The notes under the pieces were generated by a model. It did no database searches. It saw nothing but the letters and a program-made list of their open reading frames with translations, and was not told the origin of the DNA. From Streptomyces sp. NBC_00576 (GTDB taxonomy: Bacteria > Actinomycetota > Actinomycetes > Streptomycetales > Streptomycetaceae): a stretch of 64,000 nucleotides of DNA. Below are positions 24,873-33,066 of the stretch, in pieces (the first letter of the stretch is position 1; each line of letters begins with the position of its first letter). Position numbers and translations under genes: made by a program. The stretch is from NCBI RefSeq assembly GCF_036345175.1, contig NZ_CP107780.1, positions 496,001-560,000 on the forward strand. The letters are read 5' to 3'.

Positions 24873-24968
24873 CACGCCGCCACAGGGTCAGTCGTCGTAT
24901 GCCCGCGCCCACAGCGGATCACGGCACGGCCGTGGCCGCACGCCGGGCGTCGACGTCTGAGGGGCAGG

Positions 24969-25796
24969 TCAGTCGGGGCGGTGCGCCACCACGGCGAACA
25001 TCGTCACCGACATGTGCAGCGCGCCCCGCTCCGCGGCCTCGGTCAGCTCCGTGTACAGACGCTCGCGCTGCGCCTCGGTCATCAGGCCGCGCCGAACGGT
25101 CGACTCGCCCAGCATGCGGACCAACGGCCAGGGCACCGTCGTGTTGTCCTGGAGCAGTGCCTGCGAGCCCTGGTCGTCGATCACCAGCCCCGCGGCGGAC
25201 AACTGGCCGAGGAGCCGGCGACCGGAGTGCGGGTTGGCCGCAGCGGCCAGGGCTCCGGCCATGAGCGCGGCCACCGCGTCGGGGTCGCCGGGGTGCAGGA
25301 GGGCGGTCGCCCAGTCCGAGTCGATGAGCGCCACACGTCCGCCGGGGCGCAGGACCCGCGCGATCTCACCGACGGCCTTGTCCGGTTCGGAGAGATGCTG
25401 CAGGACCCGTTCGCACCAGACCACGTCCACCGTGGCGTCGGGCAACGGGAGGGCGAGCGCGTCGCCGTCCAGGAAGCGGGCCCGGCTGCCGGCCGCCGCC
25501 CCCCGCTGCTCGGCGACCTCGCGCAGCGCCGGGTTCGCCTCGATGCCCAGCGCGTCGCCGGACGGTTCGACGGCCGCCGCCAGGACCAGCGTCTGCGATC
25601 CCGTGCCACTGCCCACGTCGATCACACGTTCGCCCGGCCGGGGGTCCAGCGCGCGCTGTGTCCAGGCGCGCAGCCGTCGCACGCCGGCGGCCCCGTCCTG
25701 GGCGTCCAGGCCTGCCACCAGCCGTGCGACGTCCGCCGTGGAGAAGTTGCGCGCGTGGAACTCCGAAGTGGGCCCTGTGTGGCGTGTTTCCCCCAT
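24969..25796 (-). CDS. Class I SAM-dependent methyltransferase
   Basis: Predicted 275-residue methyltransferase. Motif I is 'VIDVGSGTGSQTLVLAAAV', motif II 'ALGIEANP', motif III region 'LPLPDATVDVVWCERVLQHL' and post-motif 'VLRPGGRVALIDSDW', a typical UbiE/COQ5-like or type-11 domain. The C-terminal third is helical and probably holds the substrate. ATG 25794-25796 is chosen; a GTG seven codons upstream is an alternative. It is preceded on the minus strand by the DUF6479 gene, 17 bases away, so they may be co-transcribed. The substrate is unknown. Confidence 0.88.
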   Translation of the reverse strand: MGETRHTGPTSEFHARNFSTADVARLVAGLDAQDGAAGVRRLRAWTQRALDPRPGERVIDVGSGTGSQTLVLAAAVEPSGDALGIEANPALREVAEQRGAAAGSRARFLDGDALALPLPDATVDVVWCERVLQHLSEPDKAVGEIARVLRPGGRVALIDSDWATALLHPGDPDAVAALMAGALAAAANPHSGRRLLGQLSAAGLVIDDQGSQALLQDNTTVPWPLVRMLGESTVRRGLMTEAQRERLYTELTEAAERGALHMSVTMFAVVAHRPD

Positions 25797-25813
25797 ACGG
25801 CCCACTCTATGAG

Positions 25814-26197
25814 TCACTTACGGCCCGAGCCACCGCTACCGAAGGATCCGCTGTTGCCGGGCGACCAGCGCGGGCGGGTCTGGTCCTGGCCGCGTTTGGT
25901 GCCGGCGGAATGGAGGTTGTGCGGATAGAGCCGCTCGCTCTCGTCCGAGGCCTGCGGGACCTCGTTGGGCTCGCGCCGCTCCCGTTCCTCGTGCACAGCC
26001 CCGGACTCCGGCAGCCTGGGCTGCTCCTCGGGCCTGGGCGGGGGCGACTCCGCCTCCTTGGTCCTCACTCCCAGCCGGACGGCCCAGATCAGCAGGGCCA
26101 CCACGATCAGGCCACCCGCGAAGGCGGCGATCACATTGAGTACGTCGCTCGATGCGGCGAGTACCTGTCCCGTGTCTGCTGCTTCTGCCGTGTTCAT
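25814..26197 (-). CDS. DUF6479 small membrane protein
   Basis: Predicted 127-residue protein with a single membrane helix ('VIAAFAGGLIVVALLIWAV') near the N terminus and a long charged, Pro-rich cytoplasmic tail ('PPPRPEEQPRLPESGAV'), ending in a Gly/Ser-rich stretch. I recall this pattern from Streptomyces DUF6479 proteins, which have no known function. The ATG at 26195-26197 begins MNTAEAADTG. The open frame extends 56 codons upstream but without a ribosome site and with antisense-like composition. Confidence 0.75.
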   Translation of the reverse strand: MNTAEAADTGQVLAASSDVLNVIAAFAGGLIVVALLIWAVRLGVRTKEAESPPPRPEEQPRLPESGAVHEERERREPNEVPQASDESERLYPHNLHSAGTKRGQDQTRPRWSPGNSGSFGSGGSGRK

Positions 26198-26386
26198 GGC
26201 CGCCGGGTGCCCAGGAACCGGTCGGCTATTCGCACCCTGACGTGCGGAAGTGATCGCGGGCGCGGGGTACGGCCGCACCCCCGTGCCGGCCACGCCGCGC
26301 CCGCGTAGCGAACCTACGTGCGTGCGGGCACGGTGTGTATCGCGCCGATGCCCTCTTTCGTGCACCGAGCACTCACTCGTGCACGG

Positions 26387-27889
26387 TCACGTCCGGATGG
26401 TCCCGCTTCGCCCGCCGACGGCGGGTTCGTCGAGGTCGCCGAGTGCCAGATGGGCCAGGACGACTTCGTACAGGTCGCTGCCGCCGGCGAGGAGCTCGCG
26501 TTCCAGGACGGGTTCCGCGCTGCGTACGTGGTCGCGCACCGTCTGCGGGTGGATGCCGAGCAGCTGTGCGGTGCGTTCCGCGTTGCCCCCGGCGGCGATC
26601 CAGGTACGGACCGTCCGCCGCAGGTCCCGGGTGTCCGTGGTGAGCCGCCCGAGGAGACCGCCCGCCCACGCCAGGAGCGGGTCCGTGCGCAGCAGTTCGG
26701 TCAGTGCGGCCGGCGGGGCGCTGGGCGGGCGCGGTCCGTCCGGGACGGCGGCCTGGGTGTTCAGGGCCAGTTGGACGGCTGCTCGGGTGGTGAGGTCCGA
26801 GAAGTCGGCGTCGAGCAGCCCTTCCACGCGTTCCATCCGGGCGCGCACGGTGTTGCGGCTGACGCCGAGAATGATCGCCGTCTTCACAGCGGTGAAGGAG
26901 AATCCGAGGCGGGTGGTGGCGAGGAGTTCGGCGCGGGTGTGGTGGGGCAGGTCGTCGAGCGGGCTCAGTAGCCGGTCCGCCCAGCCGCGCAGCGCCGACG
27001 GGTTCATCAGCCGCTCGGGGTGGGTGCGTTCGGCGTACACGGCGGCTCTGTCCGGGCGGAAGCGGGCCACGGCGAGGGCGCTGACGGCCTGTCCGTACGC
27101 CGTGGCGGTCTGCACCAGGTTCTGTCGGACGCTGCCACCGAGGAAGGTGTCGGGATGTTCGCCGACGACCGAGCGCAGTTCCGCACCCGCCAGGTCGTGC
27201 CCCCGTTCGATGGGCGCCACGACGATCAGATGCTCGTCCACGGCCGGGCACCGGACGATCAACGCGTGCCCCTGGGCTGCCTCCTGGCAGTCCTCGGCGA
27301 GGTCGTCGCGTTGTGCGGCGTGGCCTTCCAGTACGTAGACGCAGGCGGAGTCGGTGTCGAACAGGCCGGGCCAGAGGCCGGCGGCGACCCGGCGGGCCGC
27401 GATGATGTCGCCCACCATCAGCAGCTGGAGGATGGCGAGTCTGAGGTCGGCGGTCGCCCGGTCGAGCCGGCGTTCGGCGCCGAGCGTCTCGCGTTCCCGC
27501 AGGAGCAGTTCGAGCACCCAGACCGTGCGGGCGACGATGTCGGTGGCACGCTGGTCGAAGGGCCGGCTGCGGGCCACCGCGAGCACGCCCTTGGTGACAG
27601 GGTGCCCGAGTCCGGCCAGCCGGACGTGGCGTCCCTGGGCGTGCACTGCTGCAGAAGCGATTCTGCCTGTGGCCACGTCCGTCACCAGGCCGTCGTCCAC
27701 GGGCAGTTGGATTCCGGCGAGGAGGGTGCCGTTCATGTCCTGGAGGGACACCTCCGCCTCGATGGTGCCGGCGAGCCAGGTGGTCACCCGGCCGAGGTCG
27801 CGAGCGGCCGGCCGCAGGTGGTCGAGGAGTTCGTCCGCCCAGTCGCCGGAGGTTCCGCTACGCCTGCCTCCGGTCCTGCTGCCTGGCAC
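26387..27889 (-). CDS. PucR-like helix-turn-helix regulator with two C-terminal HTH segments
   Basis: Predicted 500-residue regulator. The N-terminal 130 residues are an unassigned sensor-like region, the centre resembles the GGDEF-like part of PucR/CdaR regulators, and two helix-turn-helix segments follow: 'FTAVKTAIILGVSRNTVRAR' and, at the very end, 'NAERTAQLLGIHPQTVRDHV'. Such proteins often respond to small catabolites. The GTG at 27887-27889 is chosen because GGGGAG lies 8 bases upstream; a GTG ten codons earlier lacks one. The gene is divergent from the YciO-like gene. No target is evident. Confidence 0.82.
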   Translation of the reverse strand: MPGSRTGGRRSGTSGDWADELLDHLRPAARDLGRVTTWLAGTIEAEVSLQDMNGTLLAGIQLPVDDGLVTDVATGRIASAAVHAQGRHVRLAGLGHPVTKGVLAVARSRPFDQRATDIVARTVWVLELLLRERETLGAERRLDRATADLRLAILQLLMVGDIIAARRVAAGLWPGLFDTDSACVYVLEGHAAQRDDLAEDCQEAAQGHALIVRCPAVDEHLIVVAPIERGHDLAGAELRSVVGEHPDTFLGGSVRQNLVQTATAYGQAVSALAVARFRPDRAAVYAERTHPERLMNPSALRGWADRLLSPLDDLPHHTRAELLATTRLGFSFTAVKTAIILGVSRNTVRARMERVEGLLDADFSDLTTRAAVQLALNTQAAVPDGPRPPSAPPAALTELLRTDPLLAWAGGLLGRLTTDTRDLRRTVRTWIAAGGNAERTAQLLGIHPQTVRDHVRSAEPVLERELLAGGSDLYEVVLAHLALGDLDEPAVGGRSGTIRT

Positions 27890-27968
27890 GACGACTCTCC
27901 CCTGGTCAATCACGTTCACACCGCATCACGGTCCGGAATTTACCTCACAGAGGGCATAGGCTCGACGG

Positions 27969-28589
27969 ATGGCAAGGTACTTCGACGTCCATCCCGACAA
28001 CCCGCAGCCCCGCACGATCAGTCAGGTCGCCGACAGCATCCGCTCCGGTGCGCTGATCGCGTATCCGACGGACTCCTGCTTCGCGCTGGGGTCGCAGCTC
28101 GGCAGCCGTGACGGCATCGACCGGATCCGGTCGATCCGGCAGCTCGACGACCGTCACCACTTCACTCTGGTGTGCCAGAACTTCGCGCAGCTCGGTCAGT
28201 TCGTGCAGGTCGACAACGACGTGTTCCGGGCCGTGAAGGCGTCCACGCCGGGCAGTTACACGTTCATTCTCCCCGCGACCCGCGAGGTGCCGCGCAAGCT
28301 GCTGCACCCGAAGAAGCGGACCGTGGGCGTGCGCATCCCCGATCACACGGTCGCACAGGCCCTGCTGGCCGAGCTGGGCGAACCCCTGCTGTCCAGCACG
28401 CTGCTGCTGCCCGACGAGAAGGAGCCGATGACACAGGGCTGGGAGATCAAGGAGCGGCTCGACCATGTCCTGGACGCGGTCGTCGACTCCGGGGACTGCG
28501 GTACGGAGCCGACGACGGTCATCGACTTCTCCAGCGGCGAGGCCGAGATCGTGCGCCGGGGCGCGGGAGACACGTCACGGTTCGAGTGA
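27969..28589 (+). CDS. YciO/TsaC-family protein (Sua5-YciO-YrdC domain)
   Basis: Predicted 206-residue single-domain protein. 'IRSGALIAYPTDSCFALGSQ' is the nucleotide/threonylcarbamoyl site of the family, with 'DDRHHFTLVCQNFAQLGQFV' and 'PGSYTFILPATREVPRKLLH' in the next blocks and 'KKRTVGVRIPDH' after. TsaC/Sua5 makes threonylcarbamoyl-AMP for t6A tRNA modification; the YciO branch, to which the HH-containing block points, is a close relative with a less certain role. The end of the gene overlaps the 3' end of the convergent ROK kinase gene by 15 bases. ATG at 27969. Confidence 0.88.
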   Translation: MARYFDVHPDNPQPRTISQVADSIRSGALIAYPTDSCFALGSQLGSRDGIDRIRSIRQLDDRHHFTLVCQNFAQLGQFVQVDNDVFRAVKASTPGSYTFILPATREVPRKLLHPKKRTVGVRIPDHTVAQALLAELGEPLLSSTLLLPDEKEPMTQGWEIKERLDHVLDAVVDSGDCGTEPTTVIDFSSGEAEIVRRGAGDTSRFE

Positions 28590-29543
28590 CGACTCCCTGA
28601 CCTCGTACGCCCGCGCGGCCGAACCGAGTTCGTCCCGCGCGCGGGAAGCCGCTCCGACCGCCACGGCGTCGCTGCCGAGGCCGGTCCGTACGACGCTGAC
28701 GGGGCGTCCGCTGACCGGCGGCTCGGCGGCGAGGGCCGTACGGACCGCCGGTTCGAGCAGGTGCCAGGCGCGGCTGACGCCGCCGCCGACCACGTAGGCG
28801 GTGACGTCCAGCAGGCCGGTGGTGATGAGAATCGCGCGGGCGAGGGCCGCCCCCGCCTCCTCGTACACGGCGGCCGCGTCGTGGTCGCCCGCGTCCGCCG
28901 CCGCCGCGACCGCCCTGGCCGTGAGCCCGGCGCGTCCGGTGCGTTCGCCGTACCGTCGCCCGATCGCGCGCCCGGAGGCGAGCGTCTCCAGGTGACCCCG
29001 GCCGCCGCAGGTGCAGGGCAGGTCGCCGAAGCCCGGTACATGGCCGATCTCACCGGCGGCGCCGTGCGGACCGCCGTACAGCGCCCCGTCCAGCCACAGC
29101 GCGCCGCCGACCCCGGTGCCCAGCGTCATGCCGAGCGCATGGGGTACGCCTGCCACGGCGCCCCTTGCCGCCTCGCCCCGCAGGAACGCGTTGACGTCGT
29201 TGTCGAGGTACGCCGGTACACCGAGCGCGGCCCGGATCGTCGCCGTCACCTCGAAGCCGGCCCAGCCGTGGAAGGAGTCACTGGCGACGAGGACGCGCCC
29301 GGCGTCCGCGTCGACGACGCCCGCCGCACCGACCCCGACGCCGAGGAGGCGGGCCGGTGTGCGGGCGAGGAGGGCGGTGAGCGCGTCCAGCGCGGTATCG
29401 GTCATCGCCTGACCGCCGTCCGCCGCCGGGGTGGGCACCTCGGCCCGGGCCATGACCGTGAGGTCGGGTGCGCACAGCACGACCTGGGTGGTCGTACCGC
29501 CGATGTCGACACCGGCGTACGCCTCGGTGGCGGGGAGGATCAC
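28575..29543 (-). CDS. ROK-family sugar kinase
   Basis: Predicted 322-residue kinase. The ATP phosphate motif is 'YAGVDIGGTTTQVVL', the catalytic base is the Asp of 'AYLDNDVNAFLRGE', and the zinc site reads GEIGHVPG plus CTCGGRGHLE, where the third Cys of the usual CxCGxxGCxE is His, as in some actinobacterial members. Family members phosphorylate glucose, N-acetylglucosamine, N-acetylmannosamine or allose. It is the last gene of the importer operon (start overlaps the ATPase stop by 4 bases), so it probably phosphorylates a sugar brought in by that importer. GTG start at 29541-29543. Confidence 0.88.
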   Translation of the reverse strand: MILPATEAYAGVDIGGTTTQVVLCAPDLTVMARAEVPTPAADGGQAMTDTALDALTALLARTPARLLGVGVGAAGVVDADAGRVLVASDSFHGWAGFEVTATIRAALGVPAYLDNDVNAFLRGEAARGAVAGVPHALGMTLGTGVGGALWLDGALYGGPHGAAGEIGHVPGFGDLPCTCGGRGHLETLASGRAIGRRYGERTGRAGLTARAVAAAADAGDHDAAAVYEEAGAALARAILITTGLLDVTAYVVGGGVSRAWHLLEPAVRTALAAEPPVSGRPVSVVRTGLGSDAVAVGAASRARDELGSAARAYEVRESSLEP

Positions 29544-31219
29544 GCCGTGGCCCCCGTTCGGCCGACGGCGAGGGCGGCCAGGCGTTCCGTGCGGCGACGG
29601 CGTTGCAGGACCGGGTCGGGGACAGGGACGGCGGCGATGAGGCGCCGGGTGTAGTCCGTGCCGGGGTGCAGGAGAGTCGTCGCCGTGGGCCCCTGTTCCT
29701 CGATGCGCCCGGCACGCAGCACGACCACGCGCTGCGCGAACCGCTGGACCACGGCGAGGTCGTGGGAGACGAACAGACAGGCGAAGCCCAGCTCGTCCTG
29801 GAGTTCGGCGATCACTTCGAGGACCGTCTGCTGGACGCTCACGTCGAGGGCGCTCGTCGGTTCGTCAGCCACCAGCAACCGCGGTTCGAGGACGAGCGCA
29901 CGGGCGAGACTGACCCGCTGACGCTGCCCACCGGACAGTTCGCGCGGCCCGCGCCCCGCCAACTCCCTTGGCAGCCGCACCAGTTCGAGCACCTCGGCGA
30001 CCCGCGCCCGGCGCTCGGCGGCCGACATGCCCCTGCGGTGGACGCGCAACGGCTCGGCGACGCATTCGCCTACGCTCATCCGCGCGTCCAGTGACGCCAC
30101 CGGGTCCTGGAGGACCACGCCGACCCCGGCGAGCAGGGCGCGCCGGGCGCGTCCCCGGGCCCGGCCGAGGTCGGTGCCGAAGAGGGCGACCGAGCCGGAC
30201 GCCGGCGGGACGAGGCCGAGGGCGACCCGGGCGGCCGTCGACTTGCCGGAGCCGGACTCGCCGACCAGGCCCACGGTTTCGCCGGGCGCGACGGTGAGGG
30301 AGACGTCCTGGAGGGCGCGTACGGCACGGCGGCCCCGGCCGAAGTGGACGGCGATGTCCCGGAGTTCGACCACGGGCGCGGCGGAAGTGCCGGTGGCGGC
30401 CTCGATTGCCGCCGCGGGCGGGTCTCCCGGCTCGGCGACGGTCAGTCTCGGCACCGCCGACAGCAGCCGCCGGGTGTACTCGTGGGTGGGCCGCAGCAGG
30501 ACCTCCTCGACCGGTCCCGTCTCGACGATCTCGCCCTGGAGCATGACGGCGACCCGGTCGGCGAAGTCCGCGACGACACCCATGTTGTGCGTGACGAGCA
30601 GGACACCGGTGCCGGAGTCGGCGGCCAGGGCGCGCAGCAGGTCGAGGATCTCGGCCTGGACGGTGACGTCGAGGGCGGTGGTCGGTTCGTCGGCGATGAG
30701 CAGGTCGGGCGCGTTGGCGATGGCCATGGCGATGACGACGCGCTGGCGCTGCCCGCCGGACAGTTGGAAGGGGAAGACGGCGGCCCGCTGCTCGGGGTCG
30801 GGGATGCCGACACGGCGCAGGAGTTCGACGGCTTCCGCGGCGGCCTCCCTGGCGGAGAGGGAGCGGTGATTGCGTACGACCTCGGCGATCTGGGCGCCGA
30901 TCCGGGTGAGCGGGTCGAGGGCGGTGGCAGGCTCCTGGAACACCATCGACGCCTGACGGCCGCGCAGGCGTGACAGGTCTGCCTCGCTGGCGCCGACGAC
31001 GTCCGTGCCCCCGATCCCGACCCGGCCCCTCGCCCGGGCGTTGCCCGGCAGGAGGCCCAGGGCGGCAAGGGCGACCGTCGACTTGCCGGAGCCGGACTCG
31101 CCGACCAGGGCGAGGGTTTCGCCGGGGCGGACGAGCAGCGACACCTCGCGGACGGCGGGTACGTCGCCCGTCTCCGTGGTGAAGGTGACGTCCAGGTTCT
31201 CGATCTCCAGGATGTTCAT
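29540..31219 (-). CDS. Fused dual ATP-binding protein of a peptide/oligosaccharide ABC importer (DppD-DppF type)
   Basis: Predicted 559-residue protein with two complete ATPase domains in tandem. Each has Walker A GESGSGKST, an LSGGQRQRV signature and a Walker B with DEPT ('LLIADEPTTALDVTVQ' in the first, 'LLVADEPTSALDVSVQ' in the second). Short C-terminal extensions after each domain match the oligopeptide-transporter ATPase tail. Fusion of the two ATPases into one chain is common in actinobacterial and rhizobial Dpp/Opp systems. It overlaps both neighbours by 4 bases. It powers the two permeases encoded just upstream. Confidence 0.93.
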   Translation of the reverse strand: MNILEIENLDVTFTTETGDVPAVREVSLLVRPGETLALVGESGSGKSTVALAALGLLPGNARARGRVGIGGTDVVGASEADLSRLRGRQASMVFQEPATALDPLTRIGAQIAEVVRNHRSLSAREAAAEAVELLRRVGIPDPEQRAAVFPFQLSGGQRQRVVIAMAIANAPDLLIADEPTTALDVTVQAEILDLLRALAADSGTGVLLVTHNMGVVADFADRVAVMLQGEIVETGPVEEVLLRPTHEYTRRLLSAVPRLTVAEPGDPPAAAIEAATGTSAAPVVELRDIAVHFGRGRRAVRALQDVSLTVAPGETVGLVGESGSGKSTAARVALGLVPPASGSVALFGTDLGRARGRARRALLAGVGVVLQDPVASLDARMSVGECVAEPLRVHRRGMSAAERRARVAEVLELVRLPRELAGRGPRELSGGQRQRVSLARALVLEPRLLVADEPTSALDVSVQQTVLEVIAELQDELGFACLFVSHDLAVVQRFAQRVVVLRAGRIEEQGPTATTLLHPGTDYTRRLIAAVPVPDPVLQRRRRTERLAALAVGRTGATA

Positions 31220-32100
31220 CCACGCCCCTTGACGTCGAAGGCGTCGCGCAGCCCGTCACCGATCGCGTTGAACGCGCAGACGACGAGGATGATGGCGAGG
31301 CCCGGCGGAACGATGAGCCACCAGCGGCCCGAGTACGCGGCGGTGAGGCCGGCCGACAGCATGCCGCCCCAGTCGGTCGACGGCGGCTGGACGCCGAGGC
31401 CGAGGTAGGAGACGTAGGCGACGAGCAGGATCGCGTCGGCGACCTGGAAGGTGGCCGCGACGACGATGGTCGACACCGAGTTGGGCAGGATATGCCGGAT
31501 GATCGCGCGGCCGTGGGTGCCGCCGATGGCGCGCAGCGTCAGGACGTAGTCGCGGTTCTTCAGGGTGAGCGTCTCGGCCCTGATCAGCCGGGACGGCACC
31601 AGCCAGGACACCAGACCCAGGATGACGATCAGGCCGAGGGTGTCCGGAGTGGTGATCGCCGAAACGACGAGCAGGATGAACAGGGCCGGGATGGCGATGC
31701 CCGCGTCGACGATCCGCATCATCACCGCGTCGATCCAGCCGCCCGCGTAGCCCGCGACCGCACCCCACAGCGTGCCGATGACGGTGGCGAGGATGCCGGC
31801 CGCGAGGCCGACGAGCAGGGACACCTTCCCGCCGTACATCAGCCGTCCGAGTTCGTCGTGGCCGACGGCGTCCGTGCCGAGCCAATGGGAGCCGTTCGGG
31901 GCGAGGTTGACCTGTGTGAGGTCGGTGTGGGTCTGGTCGGTGGAGTGGAGGAGCGGGCCCGCGAAGCAGAAGAGCAGGAACGCGGCGACGACCACGAGCC
32001 CGGCTACCGCGAGCCGGTTGCGGGTGAACCGGCGCAGCGGCAGACGGTATCCGGCGACCGCCTCCGCGGGTGGCGTCGTGGTCTGCAGTACGGCGCTCAT
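31216..32100 (-). CDS. ABC importer permease (DppC/OppC type)
   Basis: Predicted 294-residue permease. A cytoplasmic N terminus and first helix are followed by the OppC_N extracytoplasmic segment with 'HWLGTDAVGHDELGRLMYGG', diagnostic of DppC-type subunits, then about five more helices and the EAA-type coupling loop 'LRAIGGTHGRAIIRHILPNS'. It pairs with the DppB-type permease encoded upstream. ATG at 32098-32100; it overlaps the upstream stop by 4 bases, so the operon is translationally coupled. Confidence 0.93.
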   Translation of the reverse strand: MSAVLQTTTPPAEAVAGYRLPLRRFTRNRLAVAGLVVVAAFLLFCFAGPLLHSTDQTHTDLTQVNLAPNGSHWLGTDAVGHDELGRLMYGGKVSLLVGLAAGILATVIGTLWGAVAGYAGGWIDAVMMRIVDAGIAIPALFILLVVSAITTPDTLGLIVILGLVSWLVPSRLIRAETLTLKNRDYVLTLRAIGGTHGRAIIRHILPNSVSTIVVAATFQVADAILLVAYVSYLGLGVQPPSTDWGGMLSAGLTAAYSGRWWLIVPPGLAIILVVCAFNAIGDGLRDAFDVKGRG

Positions 32101-33056
32101 GCTCGGCCTGCCTTCACTCGGGGGTCGACGAGGCGCTGCACGATGTCGGCGAGGAGGGTGCCGATGACGGTGGCGACGGAGATGACGAGGACGCAGCCGA
32201 GCAGTACCGGGTAGTCGGAGGACTGGGCCGCGCTCCAGAACAGCAGGCCCATGCCTGGGTAGTTGAAGAGCTGCTCGACGACCAGGGCGCCGCCGAAGAG
32301 GACGGGCACGTAGTAGCCGAGCATGGCGACGACGGGCGTGAGGGAGTTGCGGAACACGTGCCGCCGCAGGATGGCGCCCTGCCGTGAGCCGCCGGCGCGG
32401 GCGGTGCGGACGTAGTCCTCGGAGAGGTTCTCCAGGGTGGCGGCGCGCATGTAGCGGCTGAAGACCGCGACCATCGAGGCGGCGCCGGCGACGACCGGCA
32501 GGACGAGCGCGTCGGGCTGGGAGAGGACCTGGCCGAGGGTCTCGCCCTGGGGTGCCTGGGACGGGAACCAGGGCAGCAGTTGGGTGAACACCAGCACGAG
32601 GATCAGCCCGAGGAAGTAGACGGGCGTCGCGTAGGCGACGAAGCCGAGCGTGGTGATGACGTAGTCGACGGGCTTGTTGCGCCGGACGGCCTGCCACATG
32701 CCGAGCGGGATCGCGAGGAGCAGCCCGACGAACGCGGACAGCACGGTGAGGACGAGGGTCTTGGGCAGGCGCTGTTCGATGAGGGTGGAGACGCCCTCGT
32801 TGAGGGTGTACGAGGTGCCGAGGTCGCCGTGCAGCAGGGTGCCCAGGTAGTGGACGTACTGGACGGGCAGCGGCTGGTCGAGGCGCTGTTCGTGGTTGAA
32901 GGCGGCGATCTGCTGGGCGGTGGCCTGCGGGCCGAGGATCCCGCGTGCGGGACCCCCGGGCAGCGCGTGCAGGAGGCAGAAGACCACCACGGTCACGATG
33001 AGGATCACCGCGAGCGCCTGGAGGATCCGCCGGATCAGGTAGAGGAAGGTGTCCAT
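32097..33056 (-). CDS. ABC importer permease (DppB/OppB type)
   Basis: Predicted 319-residue permease that starts MDTFLYLIRRILQALAVILI, the classic DppB N terminus, and has 'RLPKTLVLTVLSAFVGLLLA' before the core and 'RTARAGGSRQGAILRRHVFR' as the coupling loop. About six membrane helices are seen. The gene follows the binding-protein gene by 10 bases and overlaps the DppC-type gene. The last helix region 'NYPGMGLLFWSAAQSSDYPV' is typical of the family. The imported molecule is not evident from this subunit. Confidence 0.93.
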   Translation of the reverse strand: MDTFLYLIRRILQALAVILIVTVVVFCLLHALPGGPARGILGPQATAQQIAAFNHEQRLDQPLPVQYVHYLGTLLHGDLGTSYTLNEGVSTLIEQRLPKTLVLTVLSAFVGLLLAIPLGMWQAVRRNKPVDYVITTLGFVAYATPVYFLGLILVLVFTQLLPWFPSQAPQGETLGQVLSQPDALVLPVVAGAASMVAVFSRYMRAATLENLSEDYVRTARAGGSRQGAILRRHVFRNSLTPVVAMLGYYVPVLFGGALVVEQLFNYPGMGLLFWSAAQSSDYPVLLGCVLVISVATVIGTLLADIVQRLVDPRVKAGRA

Positions 33057-33066
33057 GCGAGGGGCC